Assembly: GCA_023416585.1 (NCBI GenBank)
Contig: JAEZHM010000134.1
Coordinates: forward strand, 7,821 to 71,820
Source: Bacillota bacterium
GTDB lineage: Bacteria > Bacillota > Clostridia > Christensenellales > Aristaeellaceae
DNA length: 64,000 bases
Reading direction: 5' to 3'
The notes under the pieces were generated by a model. The model ran no database searches. It was not told the origin of the DNA and was given only the letters and a program-made list of their open reading frames with translations. The position numbers and the translations under genes are program-made. The first letter of the stretch is position 1. Every line of letters begins with the position of its first letter. Below are positions 17,538 through 25,791 of the stretch, one piece after another.

Positions 17538-19426
17538 TCATGTAAAGGGATTTATACCGCTGCGGGCATCGTCTACCAGGGCCTTGGCCATATCAGCCTT
17601 GTCCTTAAGGGCCTTGAGGACTTTCTCATCCACCGTCCCCCTGGCAGTCAGATAAATATAGGCGCATGCGTTTTTTTGGCCCACGCGGTGGATACGCGCC
17701 TTGGTTTGCTCGAAATTGGACATAGAATAGTCCAGGGAATAAAAGACCATGGTGCTGGCGGCCGTGAGGGTGATGCCCATACCAGCAGTTGCTATCTGCC
17801 CAACAAAGACCATGGTTTCCGGGTCTGTTTGGAAGGCTGCCACCTGTTCATCCCGGTTTTTGACCTCGCCCGATATGCGGGAATACTTGACCTTCCTCTT
17901 TTCCAGGAGCTTGCATATGGCGTCCAATTCAGGGACGAACCGGGCAATAATCACCAGCTTACGGCCTTCCTGCATGGTGCTTTCCAGGATATCCTCCACC
18001 GTTTCCAACTTGATGCTGCTGACCTGCTGCGGCCTTGGGGATTCATCCCCGCCCAGGAAACCACCGGTAAGCTGCGAGAGCCGTAACATCTTGGTCAGTA
18101 CGTTGGTAGGTGTCACCGTCCCCGATACAAGCTCCGCGAAGCTGTCCCGAACCAAATCCTTGTAAATCTTCGCGGCGGAAGGCTCCAGGTCCACATGCCT
18201 GACGATATCGACGGTTTCCGGCAGGTCCAGGCATTCGGCCTTCGTTGCCCGGAAGGCTATGGAGTGCAGGAGCTTCATGAATTCCGGTTCCATGGACCGC
18301 TTGAGCACCGGCGTATAATTGCCGTATCCGCACATGTCGAAGAACCGGTTGCGGAATGCGTAGAAGCTCTGCCCGTATACGCGGGGATCGGCGAATTTGT
18401 ACTGGCTGAATACATCCACGGCTTTGTTTGTGATGACTGTCCCGGTAAGCAAGAGCCGGTATTTCGCCTTCGCGCCAAGTTTGTGCATGGCCTTGGAGGC
18501 AGCAATATTATGGGTTTTGATTTTATGGCCCTCGTCTGCAATGACGCAATCCGGTGACCATTTGAGAAGCTCTGCCTCCAGCCTCCACGCACTTTCGTAA
18601 TTCACCACCAGCACCTGGAGCGCGGAGCCGTTCATATGCCGGATGGTATCAACCTTCCTGGCGGAGGTGCCCTCCAGTATGACGAGGTTGTAGTCGTAGT
18701 CGGCAAACTTCTTGAACTCGTCCTCCCATACGCCAAGGATAGAGAGAGGTGCTACAATCAATAGGCGTTGGATGCGGCCATGTTGCCAGAGCGTACCGAC
18801 GATAGCAACCGAGGTGATCGTTTTCCCGGTACCGTTCAACCCATTTCCATAAGTAGAGCAGCGCCCTTACCCGTGGAAGCGTTCATTTGCATCACCACCT
18901 TTTCTGCTTGCATGCCATGCCGCATGCTCCTTTTGTGAGGGGAATACCAAGAGGTTTTCCGGTGCATTGTTCTTTTTAATTGCCATCCATGTGATGCACG
19001 ACCTCACCTACATTGAGGGCTCGTCCAAGCATCTGTTCGGCAACAACGCGGTGCTCATGACGTCCAAGTCGCTTTGTATAGGTTCGGCCTTCGCCTGTAC
19101 CGCGTAGGACATTCCCGCGCCTGATACGCGATGTCATGACGCCTCCAGGCATGTTCATGGCGTTTTGTGTTTGGTTGAACTGGCGTATGCGTTGTGCATT
19201 CCATTTGCGAAAATGTGTTAATCAGCAGAAATTGTGTTTATGCATTTCGCATGTGAGTTTTTCGAAGGAATCTCCACACCAATCGCAAACCGCTAACCTC
19301 TTACGGAGCATGTTCATCACCCTCGTCAAATACGTCAAAAACGCTTAGGACAAAGAGAAACGCCATGATCTGGTGTTCATAGAGCTTCGCCCGGACCGGG
19401 GGAGCCGCGTTTTCGTTCGTGCTCAT
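17538..19426 (-). pseudogene. SNF2-type helicase gene split by an HNH gene and an 8-base insertion
   Basis: Two separated parts belong to one helicase. The first 41 codons (19301-19426, ATG after AGGTGTCATAGCT) hold the Q-like motif KLYEHQIMAF and end at an early stop. The second part resumes with TGKGAALLMEMG at about 18877-18840, then shifts frame by an extra 8 bases inside the Walker A motif, and continues as an open 433-codon frame (NGTGKTIT, VIADEGHKI, LLLTGTVITNK, then helicase C with HRVGQK). Joining the parts restores a normal SNF2 order. The intervening 430 or so bases are the HNH gene. As it stands no complete helicase can be made. Confidence 0.75.
18867..19311 (-). pseudogene. Inserted HNH homing-type endonuclease, itself broken
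   Basis: The reconstructed product runs from the ATG at 19311 (GAGGGTG upstream). It has a CDWCG zinc knuckle, an in-frame TGA after about 29 codons, then TSRIRRGNVLRGTGEGRTYTKRLGRHEHRVVAEQMLGR and VVHHMDGN, where an extra T shifts the frame. It then reads KKNNAPENLLVF and ends with ERFHG. HHMDGN...N..NL is the HNH core. The gene occupies nearly all of the interruption in the SNF2 gene, with its start and stop overlapping the helicase codons, which fits a mobile endonuclease insertion that later decayed. Confidence 0.7.
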
Positions 19427-19428
19427 AG

Positions 19429-19617
19429 CTATGACACCTCCGATTGCTCGATGATGTTCACTGAATCAACCGAGCCGCCGGGCATGAGTACGACAACCTT
19501 GTGCCTGCCACCAAAAAGCAATCGCCACAGCCATGCGGACAGTGGGCGCGTCCGGCACTCTAGGATCGGGCCAGCGGGATCACGGCCTTTCAGGTCGATT
19601 CGGATGTTGTGCTTCAT
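19429..19617 (-). CDS. Small phage protein upstream of the helicase
   Basis: The product has 62 residues from the ATG at 19617 (AAGGACGGAATCCAT upstream). It contains a Trp- and Arg-rich segment LSAWLWRLLFGGRHKVVVLMPGG. Its stop lies two bases before the helicase start and the helicase ribosome binding site lies within its last codons, so the two are translationally linked. No family recognised. Confidence 0.45.
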   Translation of the reverse strand: MKHNIRIDLKGRDPAGPILECRTRPLSAWLWRLLFGGRHKVVVLMPGGSVDSVNIIEQSEVS

Positions 19618-19687
19618 ATGGATTCCGTCCTTTCCGGAGGGTATATTTTTGTCCCTCCACCCATAGGCCATGAGAAAGGGTGAAGGT

Positions 19688-20098
19688 CTACAGCGTTTTA
19701 AGAAATTCTTTTATTTTTTCTCTTGTCCGCCAAGCGTTTTGCTTCACGCTCTTTTCCGTTATCCCGAGCCGAGTGGCATATTCAGACTGGGAGACGGGCT
19801 TTTCAGAAAGATACAACGCATGTATCAAAGCGCGCTGCTTGGGCCTAAGCTTATCGAGCGCCTTGCGCAGCAGAGCGGAATCCATTTCGCATTCAAATAT
19901 GGCTTGCAATTCTGCATCCTCCACTGCCAACCAGTCCGCGCCACCGTCCTTACCGGTTTCCAAAGGAACATGCCTTCTTGTATTGGCATGGTCGTTGTTG
20001 TATTCCAGCCGGTCTTCGTTTTTTAGAAGTGCCTCCAATTCCTCGGATACCTCAATGCTCATGGATTCCCCGGTAACGAATTTGTACGTATACTTCAC
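19688..20098 (-). CDS. Sigma-70 region 4-like regulator
   Basis: The product has 136 residues, beginning at a GTG preceded by AGGAGCAAAGCCAG. The C-terminal 70 residues form a sigma region 4-type helix-turn-helix: LRPKQRALIHALYLSEKPVSQSEYATRLGITEKSVKQNAWRTREKIKEFL. The N-terminus lacks region 2, so it is not a full sigma factor. Proteins of this kind occur in clostridial phages and transposons and are thought to tune element transcription. As the first recognisable regulator at the 5' end of the operon it may control the replication genes. Confidence 0.65.
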   Translation of the reverse strand: MKYTYKFVTGESMSIEVSEELEALLKNEDRLEYNNDHANTRRHVPLETGKDGGADWLAVEDAELQAIFECEMDSALLRKALDKLRPKQRALIHALYLSEKPVSQSEYATRLGITEKSVKQNAWRTREKIKEFLKTL

Positions 20099-20144
20099 CT
20101 GGCTTTGCTCCTATCGTCGTTCGGAGCAAAGCCGTTTCAGCGCA

Positions 20145-20188
20145 CAAAAAAAGACCGGAGCAAGCTGAAAACAGCTTTACTCCGGTCT
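20145..20188 (-). terminator. Rho-independent terminator (minus strand)
   Basis: A long hairpin (AGACCGGAG with its partner CTCCGGTCT, plus an inner AGCTG/CAGCT stem) is followed on the minus strand by seven T residues. It separates the 62-residue zinc protein from the sigma-like gene. Confidence 0.75.
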
Positions 20189-20268
20189 GGTGTGGCTGCA
20201 AGGACGGTAAATTGCCTTGGCCCAAAGTGACTCAGTCAGTAAAACGACTGCCTACCCGGACACACGCT

Positions 20269-20457
20269 CTAGCAACGTCGTGTGTGCAAGACAGGTCTTT
20301 TATATGCGGTTCCTCGCGTTGCGGTCATTGTTTTAACATCTACCTGAAAGAAACGACTGCATGCATGACAGCGGCAGGAGACTTTCACCTCACCGTGCCC
20401 TTCCACTACAACAATGCCTTTTTGGCACCACGGACAAGTTGCATTCTCGATTTTCAT
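20269..20457 (-). CDS. Small zinc-ribbon protein
   Basis: The product has 62 residues with CPWC near the start and CRCHAC in the middle, likely one zinc ribbon. Proteins of this shape (MKIENATCPWCQ...) are common short ORFs on phages and plasmids with no known role. Only a weak ribosome binding site (AAGGATG) is present. It ends about 80 bases before the minus-strand terminator and is the right-most recognisable gene of the left prophage module. Confidence 0.5.
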   Translation of the reverse strand: MKIENATCPWCQKGIVVVEGHGEVKVSCRCHACSRFFQVDVKTMTATRGTAYKRPVLHTRRC

Positions 20458-20592
20458 GTACTGTCTTCATCCTTCCGTATAGCCCAGAGTATCACGATCA
20501 CCCCTCATATTTCTTTTGCAGTCTTCGCCGATTCATTATTGGTTGTCACCTGACTATCATGTACATCTATTGCTTTGATATCAAAAACGGTG

Positions 20593-20781
20593 TTAGCATG
20601 TAAGCCTACTCTGGGTTCTATTGGTAATAAATTTGATATTGTTCCGTAAGCCTTCTATCCTACCCTGCGCTGCCTGATAAACTCGATGCTCATCAGCCTG
20701 ACCTTTGCAGAGAGGAGAGAAACACGGAAGGTATATACCAACTCCATAGGCGAGCTCAAATAGGATAGTCCGAATTGTCAT
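20593..20781 (-). CDS. Hypothetical small ORF, uncertain
   Basis: The frame has 62 codons and the ATG is preceded by AGGAGCGGAAACAG, a good ribosome binding site, which is the main support. The composition (a central PCFSPLCKGQADEHRVYQAAQGR) looks like a partial gene, possibly the remains of a mobile element. I recognise nothing specific. It lies in the gap between the phage module and the sigma/anti-sigma cluster. Confidence 0.3.
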   Translation of the reverse strand: MTIRTILFELAYGVGIYLPCFSPLCKGQADEHRVYQAAQGRIEGLRNNIKFITNRTQSRLTC

Positions 20782-20884
20782 CTGTTTCCGCTCCTATCCA
20801 AATTTGATGATAGCTACATGGAAAATTATTTCGCTATCCAAGGTATACATATCGGACTGAGGATGGCTGATAATTGATCCCACA

Positions 20885-20920
20885 GAAAAGGCGCCACCCC
20901 ATGCTATGTATGGTGGTGCC
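20885..20920 (-). terminator. Rho-independent terminator (minus strand)
   Basis: The stem GGCACCACC pairs with GGTGGCGCC and is followed on the minus strand by TTTTCTG. It ends the sigma/anti-sigma/DUF6147 transcript 17 bases after the last gene. Confidence 0.65.
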
Positions 20921-20936
20921 ATAGACAGAGCCACTA

Positions 20937-21344
20937 TCAATAGGTCCGGGTGTTCGAATACCTGACAATAATGTACCCGTCTGCATTAAATGTCGCCTTG
21001 ATACGGTATGTGCCCGTCCCGATATTCGCCGAGTAATTCATAGAAGCGGAATACCCGAATGTATTCGTATTGACCTTGCTAGGAGACGTCAGGCTGCCCA
21101 GGCTGATCCATCCACCGCCTTCATATTTTTCCAGCCAGCAGGAACTCACATAAATTGAGCCCTTGATTTCATAGGTGGTTGCGTCGAAGGCAGCCGTTTT
21201 AGTCGTCATCAGGGAAATGGTTGCCGAATCAAAGACGGAATCCGCATAAGGTACGATCTCTCCAGCGGTAGCAGACACAGTGAAAGAAAAAAGGAGAACT
21301 GTCGAAAGGACCAGGAGTATAAACCGATACATATAGGTTTTCAT
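20937..21344 (-). CDS. Exported DUF6147-like protein
   Basis: The product has 135 residues with a clear signal peptide (residues 1-28, hydrophobic core ILLVLSTVLLFSF, cleavage around SATA-GE). The mature part is beta-rich with no cysteine cluster beyond one Cys, and ends with RIKATFNADGYIIVRYSNTRTY. It resembles small secreted proteins of clostridia grouped as DUF6147, of unknown function. The start overlaps the end of the anti-sigma gene by 4 bases (ATGA), so the three genes form one operon and it may be an effector of that signalling unit. Confidence 0.65.
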   Translation of the reverse strand: MKTYMYRFILLVLSTVLLFSFTVSATAGEIVPYADSVFDSATISLMTTKTAAFDATTYEIKGSIYVSSCWLEKYEGGGWISLGSLTSPSKVNTNTFGYSASMNYSANIGTGTYRIKATFNADGYIIVRYSNTRTY

Positions 21345-22219
21345 GGTGAGATACCTCCTCCTATTGATATTATGATATTTTGCATGACATCAGGTTCAAC
21401 TGACCCGGTCAAGGTAAAGACCTTCAAACCATCATGCCAAATGTATTTAGTTTTCTCCACGTTTTGGGTTAAGTAAACATTCCTGTCGCCTAAAGCAATC
21501 TGCGACCCATCCTCATTCTGTTCGAAGGAGGCAAAGGCATTCTCCGCATCGCTATAGGTACGGATCTCAAAAAGCAAGGTCCCTTTTTCCCCATTGCTCT
21601 GTGCAAAGGAGGCAGTGAATCGACTGTATCCATCACCCATAGATACATAGTAGTACTTTGCTTCCCATCCTACCGGAAGCCATGTTGGCATTTGTGGTTG
21701 GTACCCCAGGAATGTGGTCGCGTCTGACAAATTGGTAGTTGTGAGGTCTTTCGGATCGTTCTCTACAGCGGCAGTACCTTTTTGGATGATATCTGTTTCA
21801 ACAGCTTGTCCTTGGATCACATACTGTTGGCCGTCGTTGGTTGAATTGCTGTTGAGCCATCCCCGGTTGAGTAAACCGTCACCTACGACAGCAAGGATTA
21901 GTATTACGGCAGCGGTGGTACATAACCTTGCGGTTACCCGTGCAATGCTACGGTGCTTTTGATATCGCATAAGCTTTGCCATAACCGCTTCCCGGTTCGC
22001 TGTAATGCTGCTGATGTATGGCGTCATGCCACCAGTTTGAATCTCCCACAAGAGATCCTGGCAGACTGAAACCAACCTCACATTAGCCGGAGAATCCGTT
22101 TTGGCCCATTCGTTTTCTATTGCTGTGATCAGCCTTCCTTCCATTTCAGCATAAGTCAATGATCCATCTTGAATGGCATATTTTATTTCCAACACCTTCC
22201 GGGATTGATCGCCATTCAT
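21341..22219 (-). CDS. Anti-sigma factor-like membrane protein with DUF4367 domain
   Basis: The product has 292 residues. The cytoplasmic N-terminal 90 residues carry helices (SLTYAEMEGRLITAIENEW). One transmembrane span lies near 98-120 (ARLCTTAAVILILAVVGDGL), followed by an extracytoplasmic DUF4367-type domain from about 165 (YQPQMPTWLPVGWEAKYYYVS). Proteins of this layout follow ECF sigma genes and hold the sigma factor inactive until a signal arrives outside. It starts 4 bases after the sigma gene. The signal is unknown. Confidence 0.75.
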   Translation of the reverse strand: MNGDQSRKVLEIKYAIQDGSLTYAEMEGRLITAIENEWAKTDSPANVRLVSVCQDLLWEIQTGGMTPYISSITANREAVMAKLMRYQKHRSIARVTARLCTTAAVILILAVVGDGLLNRGWLNSNSTNDGQQYVIQGQAVETDIIQKGTAAVENDPKDLTTTNLSDATTFLGYQPQMPTWLPVGWEAKYYYVSMGDGYSRFTASFAQSNGEKGTLLFEIRTYSDAENAFASFEQNEDGSQIALGDRNVYLTQNVEKTKYIWHDGLKVFTLTGSVEPDVMQNIIISIGGGISP

Positions 22220-22223
22220 CTTT

Positions 22224-22826
22224 TTAACCCCTCCACCTTGTATAGTGCATGAGACGTATAAAAACGTACTGTGCTATTGAAAAAAAGATAATTTTTCCGA
22301 AAAGCTGCTGGATCTTTTTCCGGATCCTTCTAACCCCTGACTCAATAGCGCCTTTTGTCAGACCATTCAGTTCAGCGGTTTCCAGGGCAGTGCGGTTATT
22401 GATGAAATGGTCCCGAAAAATGTTTCTTTCCTTGGGTGACAGAACCTCATATACCATATCGATCATATCTTGCATATCGTTTTTGCAAATCCAACGTTCA
22501 AAAGCGTTTATTCCATGATCCATTCCTGAAAACTCGGCGGCATCCATTAGGCCCACCGGATGCTCATTTTGATACTTGTGTTTGCGCAATACAGACATCA
22601 GGTAGTTTCTACTGGCAATGATAAGCCATCCGGCGATATTGGGGTGCGTTTTAAGTGTGTCATAATTGCGATACGCTTTTATGAACGTTTCCTGAATGCA
22701 ATCATCTACCAAAGTTAAAAACTTGGGATCATGACGGATATACCGAATGCAGTCTTTCCTTAGCGCCGTATAGTACTCTGAAAATAGCATCGCGATAAAT
22801 TCATTTCTCTCGGTTTCGAAGGCCAT
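22224..22826 (-). CDS. ECF-type RNA polymerase sigma factor
   Basis: The product has 200 residues. Region 2 is seen as LVDDCIQETFIKAYRNYDTLKTHPNIAGWLIIASRNYL, and region 4 as VLSPKERNIFRDHFINNRTALETAELNGLTKGAIESGVRRIRKKI. A hydrophobic Tyr/Phe-rich tail follows region 4, unusual for this class. Start ATG after AAGGAGAACTG. Immediately upstream of its likely anti-sigma partner. It probably also drives its own operon, although no promoter was identified. Confidence 0.85.
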   Translation of the reverse strand: MAFETERNEFIAMLFSEYYTALRKDCIRYIRHDPKFLTLVDDCIQETFIKAYRNYDTLKTHPNIAGWLIIASRNYLMSVLRKHKYQNEHPVGLMDAAEFSGMDHGINAFERWICKNDMQDMIDMVYEVLSPKERNIFRDHFINNRTALETAELNGLTKGAIESGVRRIRKKIQQLFGKIIFFSIAQYVFIRLMHYTRWRG

Positions 22827-23364
22827 CTATACAGTTCTCCTTCACTATTCGCTTTGTACAACAAAAAGAGGCCATGACTTGCCTATCTCTGTTAATTTTT
22901 GTAATTCTTTGATTATTCCAGACAGTTATAAAAGTATTTGGGAACATGTGAATCACTTTGGCAGCTCCACAAAATAGTGCTAGAGACTTCGCTACAGCTC
23001 TGTGCATTACTATGGTGACAACCGCCTCTTTCCCATATAACGACCTGCTTGAATATAATAAACGTATGTGAGCAAGTCAACCGGTAAATAAAGGTATGGT
23101 TTGAATATTGGGTTTCATAAATGTCCGATTTATTACAATCTATATATCAAGATGAAAAGATGAATTGACCCTGATAAGTCCGTCGCCGTTTGCGTCTAGC
23201 TGATTGACTGTCTTGAAGCAAGATATGAAGGGATATCTTGTGCCAAAGACGAAATATGTCATCAAGCTAACTGATACGCTTAAACGGAGCGTAAAAAATC
23301 TTTACGTTGATAATCCGCTCGTTAGGTGGTATTAGTGATCAAATCAATGATTACTGTACTTTTG
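22827..23364. other. Intergenic region without a supported gene
   Basis: Only short open frames occur. A minus-strand segment near 23145-23260 reads QLDANGDGLI, like a calcium-binding loop of an EF-hand or dockerin, but it is too short and isolated to call. The promoter of the sigma operon should be at the left end. Confidence 0.4.
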
Positions 23365-23515
23365 AAAGAGCTTGCTTTCCACCCATGAATGTATAAGCTG
23401 ATAGTGCTTCAAGGCATGGCCTACAACAACGAACGGAGGAACAAATCATGGAAATGGGCAAGCTCACAGCAAGCCATATTAACATAGAATCCGGCCACAG
23501 TGCCGGATTTTCGTG
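23365..23515 (+). pseudogene. Internally deleted copy of the gene at 39391
   Basis: About 50 bases upstream of the ORF (GAGCTTGCTTTCCACCC and onward), the start region MEMGKLTA (ATG at 23448 after GGAGGAACAAATC) and the terminator-like hairpin at 23491-23506 all match the gene at 39313-39966 in the same order and direction. The roughly 500 bases of coding sequence between them are missing. It is a fossil copy and forms a direct repeat with the intact gene about 16 kb away. Confidence 0.6.
23488..23512 (+). terminator. Terminator-like hairpin in the fossil copy
   Basis: CCGGC and GCCGG flank a six-base loop, followed by ATTTT. It corresponds to the hairpin after the intact gene at 39943-39966. 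Confidence 0.5.
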
Positions 23516-23580
23516 TCTTAGAAGGGAAGGGCCCTTTCTGTCAGACGGAGAACGGATCAAGGTGGGGTGTTGTCTATTAC

Positions 23581-23790
23581 CTATTCCCAGAGCTTATTAA
23601 TCAGATCATTAATTCGTTCGCGTCGGTCTGCGTTTTTATCATCATCGATATATAGTCCGTTTTCAAATATTAGGCGAGATCCTTCTTTTAAACCTAACGG
23701 AAGCTGAGATAATGATATATTATGCATACTCATATCCTCAGCTTCGCATACAGCATATTCTCCCTCTATTCGATCAACAATGTATTTCAT
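23581..23790 (-). CDS. DUF3006-like small protein
   Basis: The product has 69 residues from the ATG at 23790, five bases after AAGGAG. Sequence features such as YIVDRIEGEYAVCEAED near the start, LPLGLKEGSRLIFENG in the middle and a basic helical end match the DUF3006 family. These are small beta-barrel proteins usually encoded next to ComEC-like metallohydrolases, exactly as here. Their biochemical role is not known. It begins 9 bases after the hydrolase stop and is surely co-transcribed. Confidence 0.75.
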   Translation of the reverse strand: MKYIVDRIEGEYAVCEAEDMSMHNISLSQLPLGLKEGSRLIFENGLYIDDDKNADRRERINDLINKLWE

Positions 23791-23799
23791 ATACACTCC

Positions 23800-25035
23800 T
23801 TATGGATCACAATTTTTGCAGGGCCGATAACCTGCATCGATCGCTGCACTGCGGGAATTGAAATAGACACGGTTCTTTTCTGCAGGCAGAGTACTACACG
23901 ACGGCCGGTGAAAAATCTTTGAATTTTTATTACCAATATAACGTGATGATCCACCTGTACTTTTTTCTGGCTTTGGGGTTGGAGTAGCCGATAATACTTC
24001 GGACGCTTCTGCTACAGAGAGTATTGTTAGAAGATCTCCGCGGATATATCCAGATGCCCCGCTTACTTCGACCTGGTACCACGTTACACCCGATACAACA
24101 GAGCTATCAACAATGGTTACTAATGCCCCTTCTTTAAGCGTGGTGACCTTTTTTGCCTTGGTGGAAGCAGAATCCCGGACATTTACGCTACCTGTGTTTG
24201 TGCGAGCTACTAAGGTCTCCTTCAGGCGTTTTAAGGCACTACCGTCTGATGTGAATGTAATCGTACCATCCAGATCGATGCGCAATATTGTTGTGCCGGC
24301 AGCTTTAAGCCTTGCCAACGTCTCAGCGTGCGGGTGCCCATAATCATTACCTTCGCCGCAGCTGATGATAGCCCATGATGGGGTTACGGCGGCAAGAAAA
24401 GCATCGGAACTGGACGTATCGCTTCCATGATGTGCAACCTTTAAAACGTCAGCATCCACATTTGATTTACTTTGCAACAACTCATTTTCAACCAGTGTTT
24501 CGGCATCGCCCATAAAGAGGAAACTGGTCTCACCGTAATCGATCCGAAGAACAATGCTGTAATTATTAAGGTCATCGTAAGTCTGACTGATCGGCGCTAA
24601 GACAGTTATTTTCGCATTGCCAAGATCATATTTTGTTCCTGGTGTCGGCGCTGTGACCTTTAAGCCTTTAGCCTGGATTGCCAATAAAAGACCTTCAAAG
24701 GTCTGAGTCTCGGACATGGCTTTGGGCATCCAAATGGATCCCACAGGATATTTGGCGATCACATCAGCCATACCGCCAATATGATCTTCATGTGGATGGG
24801 TGCCTATGACTATATCAAGTTTATTAATCCCAGATGCGGCGAGATAGGATAATAGGGCATCGGAGCTCTCATTCGGACCGGCATCAATGAGCATGTTTTG
24901 CCCATCGGCCTGTACAAGTGCAGAATCACCCTGGCCGACATCAAAAAATGTCACTGACATATCAGCTGTTGCAATAATAGGAACAAACACTAAAGCGATA
25001 ATGAGGACAAGTATGTTTCGTTTTAAGCTTCGCAT
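23800..25035 (-). CDS. Exported ComEC-like metallo-beta-lactamase-fold hydrolase with SH3 domain
   Basis: The product has 411 residues. A signal peptide (residues 1-24) is followed by a ComEC/Rec2-type hydrolase domain: FFDVGQGDSALV, the metal motif THPHEDHIGG near 80, GDAET and KVAHHGSDTS. Residues 285-335 form a bacterial SH3 domain (NVRDSASTKAKKVTTLKEG). The last 45 residues resemble the metal-binding segment seen in secreted nucleases (FHRPSCSTLPAEKNR ... GYRPCKNC). It may be an extracellular nuclease or phosphodiesterase held at the cell wall. Substrate unknown. Start ATG after AAGGAGGGACATAC. Confidence 0.8.
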   Translation of the reverse strand: MRSLKRNILVLIIALVFVPIIATADMSVTFFDVGQGDSALVQADGQNMLIDAGPNESSDALLSYLAASGINKLDIVIGTHPHEDHIGGMADVIAKYPVGSIWMPKAMSETQTFEGLLLAIQAKGLKVTAPTPGTKYDLGNAKITVLAPISQTYDDLNNYSIVLRIDYGETSFLFMGDAETLVENELLQSKSNVDADVLKVAHHGSDTSSSDAFLAAVTPSWAIISCGEGNDYGHPHAETLARLKAAGTTILRIDLDGTITFTSDGSALKRLKETLVARTNTGSVNVRDSASTKAKKVTTLKEGALVTIVDSSVVSGVTWYQVEVSGASGYIRGDLLTILSVAEASEVLSATPTPKPEKSTGGSSRYIGNKNSKIFHRPSCSTLPAEKNRVYFNSRSAAIDAGYRPCKNCDP

Positions 25036-25134
25036 GTATGTCCCTCCTTGATATCCTTTCCCATATTATACCTTGTGATTTGGTGAAAAGATAGCACATA
25101 AAACGGAATTATTGACAGCTAACGGGATATATGG

Positions 25135-25164
25135 TTGCAATAAGAGACCCTTATGCTGTAAAAT
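25135..25164 (+). promoter_or_regulatory. Candidate promoter for the Hxs operon
   Basis: TTGCAA, an 18-base spacer and TAAAAT, followed by GGAAAA. The same arrangement (TTGCGA, 18 bases, TAAAATGGAAA) precedes qatA. It lies about 250 bases before the first gene, with a transposase remnant between. Confidence 0.4.
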
Positions 25165-25270
25165 GGAAAAAGGATTTGGAAAAATAAATAGATAGTTGGC
25201 AACGTTATGAACAAGAAAAAAAGTATCGAATGGAGAGAAAACCATAAGGTGGATTGTGCTGGCGTTTAAG

Positions 25271-25384
25271 ATGGCAAGGCTTTGCTGCTTAGCCAATGCC
25301 CAAAGTCAGCACATTGGTATCAGCCGCGGAAGAAACACAAAAATCCATGCCGTTGTAGATGCCTTGGGTAACCCTATACATTGA
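25271..25384 (+). pseudogene. Remnant of an IS5-type transposase
   Basis: 37 codons whose second half reads SRGRNTKIHAVVDALGNPIH, the conserved start of the catalytic region of IS5-group transposases, ending at a premature TGA. No terminal repeats or remaining gene were found around it. It records an old insertion in the leader region of the Hxs operon. Confidence 0.65.
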
Positions 25385-25416
25385 TTATGGGAAGAATTAA
25401 TTAGGAGATAGTTGAA

Positions 25417-25791
25417 ATGAAAGAGATAGTGCTGCGTTTCAAGCTAGATCTGTATCCGAAGGAAGCGGTGATGAAAGCCGCATACCATTTCGTTGAGACC
25501 TGCTATATGCATGTGGATAAAGATGATACAGACTATATCATCGCAGTGACAGCCAAGAAAGACAATGCTCTTTACGATATTCCCCATGAGCTTGAGAATG
25601 AGGTTCTATCGCAGGCAGTTCGTTACTATGTGTATAAGCAAACTCATGTAATACGGGAATTACTGATGGCACGAGCCATGTCATCAACAATGGTTGAAGT
25701 GAAAGCTCCTGAACTTTCCGATGAACTGGAACACGTTGAGGATGTTGACTCTATACTTACAGATTGGTTTGAAAAAAATGAATTACATTGA
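25417..25791 (+). CDS. hxsD: HxsD-like protein (His-Xaa-Ser system)
   Basis: The product has 124 residues. The pattern LDLYPKEAVMKAAYHF...DDTDYIIAVTAKK ... HELENEVLSQAVRYYV matches the HxsD family, small proteins of the His-Xaa-Ser radical-SAM systems whose role is unproven. They may bind the substrate much as RiPP-recognition proteins do. Start ATG after AGGAGATAGTTGAA, a good ribosome binding site. First gene of a tightly packed plus-strand operon. The C-terminal 35 residues are acidic and extend past the core. Confidence 0.75.
   Translation: MKEIVLRFKLDLYPKEAVMKAAYHFVETCYMHVDKDDTDYIIAVTAKKDNALYDIPHELENEVLSQAVRYYVYKQTHVIRELLMARAMSSTMVEVKAPELSDELEHVEDVDSILTDWFEKNELH

Noticed and set aside
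19321..19342. A third TTTGACGnnTTTGACG repeat
   Set aside because: It lies inside the first coding part of the SNF2 helicase (FDVFDE) and is explained by codons, so it was not counted with the origin candidate.
22801..23007. 68-codon minus-strand frame upstream of the sigma factor
   Set aside because: Poor composition, no ribosome binding site, and it overlaps the likely promoter region.
23145..23260. EF-hand/dockerin-like QLDANGDGLI on the minus strand
   Set aside because: Single short motif in a frame without start and without neighbouring domain; could be chance.
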